This document shows positions 1-6,333 of a stretch of 16,891 bases of DNA, piece after piece. The stretch is from assembly GCA_047975785.1 (NCBI GenBank), contig JBKEEC010000322.1, positions 1 to 16,891 of the forward strand. Direction: 5' to 3'. This DNA comes from JACXVD01 sp047975785. GTDB taxonomy: Bacteria > Pseudomonadota > Alphaproteobacteria > Sphingomonadales > Sphingomonadaceae. Position 1 is the first letter of the stretch; each line of letters opens with the position of its first letter. Under the pieces are notes generated by a model that made no database searches, was not told the origin of the DNA, and was given only the letters and a program-made list of their open reading frames with translations. Position numbers and translations under genes: made by a program.

Positions 1-167
1 AGCAGGCGCTGCACCCGTTCCCAGATGCCATAGCCCCACGGCTTGATAACCATGCAGCCGCGAACGCCTGATTCTTCGGCCATATCAGCCGCGGTAATTA
101 CCTCCTGATACCATTGGGCAAAATCATCAGCGCGCTTGTTGTTCAGCGCATGGCGAATATTCGTCAA
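1..167 (-). CDS. proS: Prolyl-tRNA synthetase, archaeal/eukaryotic-type, N-terminal fragment
   Basis: Class II prolyl-tRNA synthetase that charges tRNA-Pro in the cytoplasm. Only the first 55 codons lie in the window; the gene continues beyond base 1. The translated start carries the family's N-terminal landmarks: an F-x-x-W-Y-x-x-V-I segment, an A-D-M-A-E-E-S-G-V-R-G-C-M-V-I-K-P run, and G-Y-G-I-W-E-R-V-Q. These match the shorter archaeal/eukaryotic-like ProRS rather than the bacterial editing form, which opens differently. No ATG is in frame between the upstream in-frame stop near 198 and the conserved part, so the TTG at 165-167 is the best start, with only a weak purine stretch (AGGCAG) before it. 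The identity is a match to remembered family sequences; the start is an inference. Confidence 0.8.
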   Translation of the reverse strand, partial: MTNIRHALNNKRADDFAQWYQEVITAADMAEESGVRGCMVIKPWGYGIWERVQRL

Positions 168-201
168 TGAAACTACTGCCTGTCTGCTGGAGCATTTTCA
201 C

Positions 202-223
202 GAAAAAGTTGCGAGACTTTTTC
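202..223. repeat. Perfect 8 bp inverted repeat upstream of proS
   Basis: GAAAAAGT at 202-209 and ACTTTTTC at 216-223 are exact reverse complements separated by 6 bases. The centre lies about 45 bp upstream of the proposed proS start. It could be a hairpin in the proS leader or an operator. The stem is AT-rich and no T tract follows on the minus strand, so a terminator is unlikely. Confidence 0.55.
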
Positions 224-257
224 AGTCGGAAAATGTGTTAAAACAAATGACTGCAAC

Positions 258-286
258 ATTGTGAATGATCCAATATTCAAGCGCAA
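258..286 (-). promoter_or_regulatory. Possible sigma70-like promoter of proS
   Basis: On the minus strand TTGCGC (281-286) is followed after exactly 17 bp by CACAAT (258-263). The match to the consensus hexamers is only partial, but position and spacing suit transcription of proS with a 5' leader of about 80-85 nt that would contain the inverted repeat at 202-223. This is inference from hexamer matching alone. Confidence 0.3.
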
Positions 287-474
287 TGCTGAAGCAGGAT
301 AATACGTTTTACGCCCTACCCCCGGTTGATGGCCAGAGTCGAGAGCCTATTGCTGCCCGCTACGCTATAACATCGCGAGGAAAGCTATAAAATATGCGCA
401 GCAGACATAGATAGCCAGAAACTGTCAGACAGTATGCGCACAAAACCATGAAGGGCTACGTGCTCGCGCAAAGC

Positions 475-1041
475 CTATTTGTCGAGGTCATCCAGTTTTT
501 TTTGCATGGCCGCCATCTGTTGGCGCAGAGTATCCAGCTCCTCATCCTTGGAGCTTGTGCCACTCTCGCTGGCGGAAGATTGTTTTTTAGAGCCTTGCGG
601 CATCATTGCCTGTGCTGCTGCGCGGAAAACAGCCATATTTGTCTCGGCCATTCTGGCCAGAGGGTTGCCGGAAATCCCCTGCTCAAATGCTTCTTGCAGC
701 TTTTCCTGATGCTCACGAAAATTGGCCATGCTGGCTTCAAGATAGGATGGCATCATAGACTGCATGGAATTGCCATACATAGAAATCAACTGACGCAGAA
801 AACTCACCGGCAACATTTGCTGACCGCTTGCTTCTTCATCCATGATAATCTGTGTCAGGATAGAGTGGGTGATATCATCACCGGTTTTGGCATCCAGAAC
901 CTGAAAATCAATGCCTTCACGTGTCATGCTTGCGAGGTCATCAAGTGTAATATAGCTTGACGAACTGGTATTATAGAGCCGCCGGTTAGCGTACTTCTTG
1001 ATAATTACCGTTTCGTCATCAGATTGTGCTTTCGCCATCAT
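475..1041 (-). CDS. phaR: Polyhydroxyalkanoate synthesis regulator PhaR
   Basis: DNA-binding repressor of PHA granule genes, chiefly phasins and phaR itself; in the family it senses PHA polymer and leaves DNA when granules form. The 188 aa product opens with the diagnostic IIKKYANRRLYNT motif (about residues 13-25) of the PHB_acc N-terminal DNA-binding domain, followed by the PHB_acc domain around residues 70-120 (rich in Q, M, F). The tail has a low-complexity Ser/Lys/Glu linker and a short heptad-like helix (about 168-188) that may help oligomerisation. Two consecutive ATG codons are available (1041 or 1038), with a G-rich stretch just upstream. It follows alr by 101 bp and probably has its own promoter there. 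No PHA synthase or phasin gene is in view. Length is typical of the family. Confidence 0.9.
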   Translation of the reverse strand: MMAKAQSDDETVIIKKYANRRLYNTSSSSYITLDDLASMTREGIDFQVLDAKTGDDITHSILTQIIMDEEASGQQMLPVSFLRQLISMYGNSMQSMMPSYLEASMANFREHQEKLQEAFEQGISGNPLARMAETNMAVFRAAAQAMMPQGSKKQSSASESGTSSKDEELDTLRQQMAAMQKKLDDLDK

Positions 1042-1099
1042 TGCCCCCGTCCAGGCTGCATTTTCATACAGGTTCCAAATACCTGCTTACAGCTTTTTA

Positions 1100-1130
1100 G
1101 CACGTGCAGCATGACAGTAGCAAGTGCAAC
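1100..1130 (-). promoter_or_regulatory. TGC-rich candidate PhaR autoregulatory site
   Basis: In the 101 bp between alr and phaR the minus strand carries several clustered TGC/GCA words: GTTGCAC at 1124-1130, then a TGCTGCACGTGC stretch ending at 1100. The latter includes the 8 bp palindrome GCACGTGC (1100-1107). PhaR proteins of Paracoccus and Rhodobacter are known to bind TGC-rich elements of the CTGC-N3-GCAG type, and the family is autoregulated. The exact consensus is not matched, so this is a position-supported guess. A CAGGT / ACCTG inverted repeat at 1069-1085 lies between it and the start codon. Confidence 0.3.
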
Positions 1131-1142
1131 ATTTTATTGGTA

Positions 1143-2210
1143 TCAGTTCCGAAAACGCTGCCCTGTCATGGTCAGAATCTCATATTGGGACAGCCCCGAC
1201 TTCTGCGCGGTGGATGGCAGGTTCTGCTCAATATCCACCCAGTCTCCTTCCGAGATCGAAGGGCAACGGGAGCAATCAACCACTATCATATCCATGGATA
1301 TCTTGCCCAGAAGCGGTAGCTCTGTTCCATCAAATCTAATTTGCGTGCTCCCGGCGCGGCACCGCAGCAGACCATCTGCATAACCGATTGCCAGAACCGC
1401 AGCTTCTGTATCCTGCGTTGCCGTCCAGCTGCCATTATAGCCTACAGATTCTCCGGCATTTACTCTCCGTCGCTGAAGAACAACGGACTGAGGATAGGCC
1501 ACCTGCTGAATCAAACCATCAAGTTCAAGACGCGGGACACCCCCATACAATGCCAGCCCCGGACGGGTCTGATCAAATGCGTAGTCCGCCCCAAGGGCAA
1601 TTCCTGCACTATTGGCAAGTGATCGCTGCTGCGCTGGTATCACAGTAGAAACATCCCTGAATCTTCGTAATTGCCGGTCATTCATGGCGCTATCTTCATC
1701 AGCAGACGCCAGGTGAGACATCAGGGTTTTTATCTGCAGGTTTCTGATCAGCGGAGCAGAAATATCCTCCATTTCCAACCCCAGGCGGTTAATCCCCGTA
1801 TCAACCATAAGGTCACAGAGGCCTCCGCCTGAATCCAGCCACAAGCGGGCCTGATACAACGAATTAATGACTGGACGCACGCCTGTCTCACGCGCAAAAA
1901 TCACATCCTCAGAGCTTACCGGCCCATGCAGAACCGAAATACTGTCTGCCGGAGCATGAAGCAATAAAGGCTGCACCTCGGACCAGTGGGCAACATAAAA
2001 TTGCTGCGCACCGGCATCAAGCAGACAGGGCGCAACATGATCAATGCCCAGACCATAGCCATCTGCCTTTACTGCGGCACCAGCCTGCGCAGCGCCGGAA
2101 AGCCTGTCCATGACCCGCCAGTTATTTGCCAGTGCCTGTGTATCGACTTTCAGACGCAAGGCACGCTGTGCATGGTTACTGACTGTCATTGAAGTCTCGC
2201 GGCGGGCCAT
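1143..2210 (-). CDS. alr: Alanine racemase (PLP-dependent)
   Basis: Interconverts L- and D-alanine in the cytoplasm, supplying D-Ala for peptidoglycan. The product (355 aa from the first ATG) shows the fold-type III hallmarks: the PLP-binding lysine K48 in AAVKADGYGLG, the RPGLALYGG segment, the catalytic tyrosine at residue 258 in SVGYNGSWTA, and the GKISMDMIVVD stretch. Length is normal. The first ATG (2210) has a GGGGG stretch 6-7 bases upstream but overlaps the end of the MFS gene by 35 bp. A second ATG at codon 8 (2189) would reduce the overlap to 14 bp and has a weaker ribosome site. The overlap suggests translational coupling to the transporter. In many alphaproteobacteria alr lies beside radA; here a transporter, the scaffold-like gene and cvpA lie between them. 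Confidence 0.93.
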   Translation of the reverse strand: MARRETSMTVSNHAQRALRLKVDTQALANNWRVMDRLSGAAQAGAAVKADGYGLGIDHVAPCLLDAGAQQFYVAHWSEVQPLLLHAPADSISVLHGPVSSEDVIFARETGVRPVINSLYQARLWLDSGGGLCDLMVDTGINRLGLEMEDISAPLIRNLQIKTLMSHLASADEDSAMNDRQLRRFRDVSTVIPAQQRSLANSAGIALGADYAFDQTRPGLALYGGVPRLELDGLIQQVAYPQSVVLQRRRVNAGESVGYNGSWTATQDTEAAVLAIGYADGLLRCRAGSTQIRFDGTELPLLGKISMDMIVVDCSRCPSISEGDWVDIEQNLPSTAQKSGLSQYEILTMTGQRFRN

Positions 2211-3834
2211 CAGGCAACCCCCACCATGCCACTACAAGCCCAAAGGCGACAACGACCCATGTATACCACAGACCTGAATAGGCATCCCCTGTAGAGGCCA
2301 CAATGTAGCTTGCGATCAGGGGCAGAAATCCTCCCAGATAGCCTGCGCCGATATGGTAAGGAATGGACATGGAGCTGTAACGGATCTGTGGCGGGAACAT
2401 TTCCGTCAATAATGCTGCGACGGAACCATAGGTCAACGCAGACAATGCCCCCAGAACACCCAGCAAAAGTATAATGCCTGCAGTTTGGGAAGCTGAAGGA
2501 TATTGGCTTGCGAAGCTATAGCCATTTTCTTCCAGTCTTTCCTGAATATAGGCCTTACGGTCAACACCGTCATTTCCCGCAGCCATATCTTCTGTCCCCG
2601 GTGCGTTATGAAGCGGATAATCATTATCTCCGATATAGAGCTCCAGCTCCTGCCCCGGCCCTTCCACAGGCTGAATTGTGTATGGCACACCCAGCCCGGT
2701 AAGATCCTGCAGCACCTTTCCACATTCAGTTTTCTGCTGCTCGTCAAAAGGGCTGTAATGGCAGCCATGCCCGACAATCGTGACAGGCTCTGCCTCGGCA
2801 TTTGCTTTCAGCCCAGGGTTTGCCAATGCCCCGATGCCCCAGAAAATCGGAAAAAGCAGCAGCAGGGACAGCACGGCACCGATAACCAGTGGTTTTTTCC
2901 GGCCAACCTTGTCCGACCATTTGCCAACCAGCAGATACATGGGCATGGACAACAGCCCGGCCAGCAACATGATCAGTTCGGTCGAGTTTTCATTGACCCG
3001 CATTGGCCCCCGGAGGAAAGACATGCCGGAGAAAAAAGCCGTATACCAGATGGTTGTCAGGATACCGGTTACGCCAAACAGGGCCACAAAAATGCGTTTC
3101 CTGTTCCCCGGATAGGTGAAACTTTCAACAAACGGGTTGCCCGACATTTCTCCCGCCTCTTTCATTGCCTTGAAAACCGGGCTTTCACTCAGTTTAAGGC
3201 GCATCCACAGGGAAATTCCCAGCAGAATCAGCGACAGCAGAAAAGGAACGCGCCAGCCCCATGCCACAAAGGCATCTTCCGGAATAAGCAAACGGCACGA
3301 TACCACGACAATAATCGACAGCACAAATCCGCCCACGACACTTGCCTGAATAAAGCTGGTGTAAAATCCGCGCTTTTCCGGAGGGGCATGTTCCGCAACA
3401 TAAATTGCTGCTCCGCCATATTCTCCGCCCAGCGCAAGCCCTTGCAAGATCCGCAACAGAATCACAATCAGCGGCGCAGCTATGCCAATTGATGCCGCAC
3501 CGGGCACAAGGCCGACACCGGCCGTTGCTATACCCATCAGCGTGACTGTAACGAGAAATGTATATTTACGACCAAGCCGGTCTCCCAGATAACCGAACAG
3601 GATCGCACCCAGGGGGCGAAAACCAAATCCGACCGCAAAACCGGCCCAGACCAGCAAGATCTGTAAAGTCGGATTGTCGGATGGGAAAAACGCTGCGCCG
3701 ATCAGTGCAGCGAGCGTTCCGTAGATAAAGAAATCATACCATTCAAAGACTGTCCCAGCCGATGATGCAGCGATGACCAGACGGATTTCCTTTTCGGTGG
3801 GTTCATGCATGACCACATCGGAAGATGCCATCAT
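2176..3834 (-). CDS. MFS transporter, MHS (ProP/KgtP-like) family, with large periplasmic insert
   Basis: Inner-membrane symporter of the metabolite:H+ symporter branch of the major facilitator superfamily; the substrate cannot be read from sequence. About 12 membrane helices are visible. Family signatures are TVFEWYDFFIYG in helix 1 (28-39), motif A GDRLGRK at 84-90, its second-half copy GKWSDKVGRKK at 304-314, and LGGEYGGAAIYVAEHAP in helix 4 (135-151). The 552 aa length exceeds the usual 420-470. The excess is one hydrophilic stretch at about 338-452, between helices 9 and 10, predicted periplasmic, with two cysteines (358, 371). A purine-rich ribosome site (AGGGAAAGGGA) precedes the tandem ATGs at 3834. 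Its 3' end overlaps alr. Confidence 0.88.
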   Translation of the reverse strand: MMASSDVVMHEPTEKEIRLVIAASSAGTVFEWYDFFIYGTLAALIGAAFFPSDNPTLQILLVWAGFAVGFGFRPLGAILFGYLGDRLGRKYTFLVTVTLMGIATAGVGLVPGAASIGIAAPLIVILLRILQGLALGGEYGGAAIYVAEHAPPEKRGFYTSFIQASVVGGFVLSIIVVVSCRLLIPEDAFVAWGWRVPFLLSLILLGISLWMRLKLSESPVFKAMKEAGEMSGNPFVESFTYPGNRKRIFVALFGVTGILTTIWYTAFFSGMSFLRGPMRVNENSTELIMLLAGLLSMPMYLLVGKWSDKVGRKKPLVIGAVLSLLLLFPIFWGIGALANPGLKANAEAEPVTIVGHGCHYSPFDEQQKTECGKVLQDLTGLGVPYTIQPVEGPGQELELYIGDNDYPLHNAPGTEDMAAGNDGVDRKAYIQERLEENGYSFASQYPSASQTAGIILLLGVLGALSALTYGSVAALLTEMFPPQIRYSSMSIPYHIGAGYLGGFLPLIASYIVASTGDAYSGLWYTWVVVAFGLVVAWWGLPDGPPRDFNDSQ

Positions 3835-3906
3835 TAAATCCCTTTCCCTATATCACCGCTTGTCATGCGGTTGCTTGCGACCCGAATATTGTGTCTGAAC
3901 ATGCCT

Positions 3907-4353
3907 CTAGCCATGAGAAGGCAAGTTGCAAAGCGCATCTCTGGCTGCTCTCCACGGAAGAAGGATAGCTCCGTGACGGGCAGGATATTCCCTTGCCGGG
4001 ACAAGATGCGGGAAACCGGCCCAATCCGGGGGCGGCGCATTTCCGCCCAGCCACTGTTTCAGATGGTGATAATCCCGCTCTAATCCGGCATTTCCCAGCC
4101 CCTTGGCCCTGCTGGCAAAAATAGCCGCAGATGCCTGCCCCACAGCACAGGATGCGACCTGCATTCCTGCCGTGCATATATTTCCTTCAGAATCCAGCTC
4201 AAGCCCGACACGCACTTTGCTGCCACAGGTTCGGGACAGTGCCTCTCCCTGCAAGGGCAACAGAGGGTCAAACGGATAACGGGCTAGCTCAACGGCCAGC
4301 GCCAGCAGACCAGGCGTATACAGCTTGTCCAGACCGGGTGCTGTTCCGGTCAT
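3907..4353 (-). CDS. Small Fe-S scaffold-like (NifU/IscU N-terminal-like) protein
   Basis: 148 aa cytoplasmic protein resembling the NifU_N/IscU fold, often annotated in sphingomonads as an iron-sulfur cluster assembly scaffold protein. Visible support: a YTPGLLALA helix near the N-terminus, a CGSKV segment (C43) at the place of the first scaffold cysteine, and ASCAVGQASAAIFA (C69), which resembles the IscU GC-x-x-AxASSS loop. The usual Asp after the first cysteine is Ser here, and no third cysteine stands at the expected place (next Cys near 141), so cluster assembly by the classical IscU mechanism is doubtful. Its ATG overlaps the cvpA stop by 4 bp (ATGA), so the two are translationally coupled. 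Function is inferred only from the fold-like motifs. Confidence 0.7.
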   Translation of the reverse strand: MTGTAPGLDKLYTPGLLALAVELARYPFDPLLPLQGEALSRTCGSKVRVGLELDSEGNICTAGMQVASCAVGQASAAIFASRAKGLGNAGLERDYHHLKQWLGGNAPPPDWAGFPHLVPAREYPARHGAILLPWRAARDALCNLPSHG

Positions 4354-4883
4354 GATTGCTGGTCCGATCTGGTTGCGCTGCCTGCCTCAAGATATTTTTG
4401 CCTCTCTGACAAGAGATTGACCAGCCCTTCAGAGCCGGCATTGACAAGCTGATAGCTACGGGCCTCCACGATCCATGCCGGACGTCCTGCCACCCCCCAT
4501 ACAGTATCATAGCCCAGCACCAGTATAGAAAATCCGATGACCACAACCAGCGAGCCTTTGATGGCTCCAAAGCCAAAACCCAGCACACGGTCAACGGGTC
4601 CAAGCAAAGAGTTGCGCGATGTTTCCCCCAGCTTGCTGGCAACAAATTTCACGAAAAGATAACTGAACAGCAGGATCATCAGAAAGGTGAACACGGCCGC
4701 CCCGGAACCGGAACCAATGTAAGGTTCAACCCATAAGGTAAGCGGTGTGTGGAGGTAGCGGATAGCAATAACAGCCACCACCCATGCGCCAAGAGCCAGC
4801 GCCTCCTGAACAAAACCACGGGCGAAACCGCCAATAGCAGCTATTCCGACAACAAACAGAACGAGGATATCAAAACCGGTCAT
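4350..4883 (-). CDS. cvpA: CvpA family membrane protein
   Basis: 177 aa inner-membrane protein of the CvpA family, named for colicin V production and linked in various bacteria to envelope stress tolerance; the molecular role is unsettled. It starts with the typical MTGFDILVLFVVG helix, followed by the family's GFARGFVQEALALGAWVVA segment. There are four membrane helices (about 5-20, 28-44, 62-84, 104-125) and the conserved G-P-V-D-R-V-L-G-F-G-F-G-A-I-K-G stretch (95-110). The C-terminal 50 residues are soluble. It lies 13 bp after radA and overlaps the scaffold-like gene by 4 bp, so it belongs to the radA transcription unit. purF, a common neighbour elsewhere, is not here. Confidence 0.9.
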   Translation of the reverse strand: MTGFDILVLFVVGIAAIGGFARGFVQEALALGAWVVAVIAIRYLHTPLTLWVEPYIGSGSGAAVFTFLMILLFSYLFVKFVASKLGETSRNSLLGPVDRVLGFGFGAIKGSLVVVIGFSILVLGYDTVWGVAGRPAWIVEARSYQLVNAGSEGLVNLLSERQKYLEAGSATRSDQQS

Positions 4884-4896
4884 TTCCTAATGCCGA

Positions 4897-6264
4897 TTAT
4901 TGCCTAACCATCACCTGGTCAACGAGATTGGCAAGCTGCCGAACTCCATGAAACGCAAAACCTGGTGATTTTTCCCCCTGTGCCGATGGCCCGAAACCTT
5001 GTGTAAAGCCCAATTTCTCTGCCTCACGCAAGCGTAATCCGGCATGTGCAACAGGGCGCACTTCTCCTGCCAGTGACACTTCGCCAAACCAGACACCGCG
5101 ATTATCAAGAGGCCGATCGGCAAGGGCCGAGACCAGACTTGCTGCAACTGCCAGATCAGCGGCAGGGTCAGTCACGCGATAGCCTCCCGCTACATTCAGA
5201 TACACCTCAGCCGAGCTGAAATTCAGCCCGCATCGGGATTCAAGCACGGCCAGAAGCATGGCGAGACGCCCGCTATCCCATCCGACAACTGCACGCCTTG
5301 GCGTAGCGCCAGATTGCAAACGGACAATCAGGGCCTGCACTTCAACCAGCACCGGACGAGTCCCCTCCAGAGCAGGAAAAACAGCACTTCCGGCCATTTC
5401 CTCTTCCCGGCCAGAAAGAAACAGGGTTGATGGATTGGGCACTTCTTCCAGCCCCTGTTCTGCCATGGCGAACACGCCGATTTCATCAACTGCGCCAAAG
5501 CGGTTTTTCAGGGCACGCAAAATACGAAACTGATGGCTTCTCTCTCCTTCAAAACTCATCACCACATCTACCATATGCTCAAGCACACGCGGACCGGCAA
5601 TGCTGCCATCTTTTGTCACATGGCCAACCAGCACCAGTGCAACATTGCGTTCTTTGGCGAAACGAATCAGCTCAAAAGCACAACCGCGCACCTGGCTAAC
5701 CGTGCCCGGAGCACCTTCTATAGTATCGGAAAACATGGTCTGGATGGAATCAATCACCAGCAGGTCAGGCGCCTCCATTGATGCCAGCGTGCTGAGAATA
5801 TCCCTCGCCGAAGTTGCTGCAGCAAGACGGATCGGGGCATCTGCCAGCCCAAGGCGTGACGCGCGTAGTCGCACCTGCCCCGCCGCTTCTTCACCGCTGA
5901 CATATACGGATTGCCCACCGTTTCGCGCAATATGGGCCGCCGCCTGTAACAGCAGGGTCGATTTGCCAATGCCGGGGTCTCCTCCCATAAGAATGGCGGA
6001 GCCGGGCACCAGTCCGCCCCCCAGAGCGCGATCAAACTCGGCAAGACCACTGGGCCGACGTCGCAAAGGCTCTGACGGAGCATCGAGCGATACGAAGTTG
6101 ACCTTTCTCCCGCCATTCGACAAATCATGCTTCATCGAGAAAACGCTTTTGGGGGCTTCTTCCACCAGCGTATTCCATTCCCCGCAATCAGCGCATTGCC
6201 CCTGCCAACGATGTGAAACCGCACCGCAAGCCTGACATGTATATTGACGTTTGACCTTTGCCAT
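4897..6264 (-). CDS. radA: DNA repair protein RadA (Sms)
   Basis: DnaB-like branch-migration ATPase that works with RecA in recombinational repair. With the start at 6264 it has 455 aa, the usual length. Order of domains: a zinc finger with cysteines 10, 13, 24 and 27; a RecA-like ATPase with Walker A GDPGIGKST (95-103) and Walker B LLVIDSIQT (168-176); the RadA-specific KNRFG motif (253-257); and a Lon-protease-like C-terminal domain. The frame stays open another 87 codons upstream, but that stretch has no family similarity and would run through the divergent patatin start, so MAKVKRQ is the true beginning. No Shine-Dalgarno is seen, and the predicted -10 lies only 5 bases before the ATG, so the mRNA may be leaderless. 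The promoter contains a LexA-type box. Confidence 0.95.
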   Translation of the reverse strand: MAKVKRQYTCQACGAVSHRWQGQCADCGEWNTLVEEAPKSVFSMKHDLSNGGRKVNFVSLDAPSEPLRRRPSGLAEFDRALGGGLVPGSAILMGGDPGIGKSTLLLQAAAHIARNGGQSVYVSGEEAAGQVRLRASRLGLADAPIRLAAATSARDILSTLASMEAPDLLVIDSIQTMFSDTIEGAPGTVSQVRGCAFELIRFAKERNVALVLVGHVTKDGSIAGPRVLEHMVDVVMSFEGERSHQFRILRALKNRFGAVDEIGVFAMAEQGLEEVPNPSTLFLSGREEEMAGSAVFPALEGTRPVLVEVQALIVRLQSGATPRRAVVGWDSGRLAMLLAVLESRCGLNFSSAEVYLNVAGGYRVTDPAADLAVAASLVSALADRPLDNRGVWFGEVSLAGEVRPVAHAGLRLREAEKLGFTQGFGPSAQGEKSPGFAFHGVRQLANLVDQVMVRQ

Positions 6265-6269
6265 GGGGA

Positions 6270-6298
6270 TTACTAACCGGAACATAGGAGGAACGCAA
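6270..6298 (-). promoter_or_regulatory. Predicted radA promoter
   Basis: On the minus strand TTGCGT (6293-6298) and TAGTAA (6270-6275) are separated by 17 bp (6276-6292). The -10 is only 5 bases from the radA ATG, which implies a transcript starting at or very near the start codon and fits the missing ribosome site. The hexamers match the consensus only in part. A LexA-type box occupies the spacer and the inner part of the -35, where a bound repressor would block polymerase. Confidence 0.45.
6280..6294 (-). promoter_or_regulatory. LexA (SOS) box, alphaproteobacterial type, in the radA promoter
   Basis: The plus strand reads GAAC (6280-6283), seven bases, GAAC (6291-6294). On the minus strand this is GTTC-N7-GTTC, the direct-repeat operator established for LexA in alphaproteobacteria such as Rhodobacter, Rhizobium and Caulobacter. 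Both half-sites are perfect and the spacing is exact. It lies 15 bases upstream of the radA start codon, inside the predicted promoter, and the gene served is a DNA-repair factor. LexA binding itself is inferred. Confidence 0.65.
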
Positions 6299-6305
6299 TT
6301 GCGTT
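6292..6305. repeat. 14 bp perfect palindrome in the radA/patatin divergent spacer
   Basis: AACGCAATTGCGTT is its own reverse complement with no spacer. It overlaps the last three bases of the LexA-type box and covers the predicted radA -35. It also lies just before a GATAAT hexamer (6308-6313) that could be a -10 for the patatin gene. A second operator able to affect both divergent genes is a fair inference; no specific regulator is suggested. Confidence 0.5.
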
Positions 6306-6333
6306 TTGATAATTTGCACGCCACTAGTGAATC

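Larger units (their letters stand above)
168..474. other. Gene-free interval between phaR and proS
   Basis: This 307 bp gap separates the stop of phaR from the start of proS. I see no credible coding frame or structured RNA gene. It holds a possible minus-strand promoter for proS (258-286), a perfect 8 bp inverted repeat (202-223), and a small hairpin at 421-433 (ACTGT, CAG, ACAGT) that lies 42 bases past the phaR stop. That hairpin is followed on the minus strand only by TTTC, so it is a poor terminator. The words TATGCGCA and GCTATAA each occur twice between 364 and 440 without forming a clear array. Confidence 0.5.

Noticed and set aside
448..960. 170-codon open frame on the plus strand opposite phaR
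   Set aside because: phaR has the diagnostic N-terminal motif; the plus-strand frame is its mirror with Cys/His-rich composition.
2503..3492. 329-codon open frame on the plus strand
   Set aside because: It lies wholly opposite the MFS transporter, has a His/Gln/Arg-rich composition typical of antisense frames and no recognisable motif.
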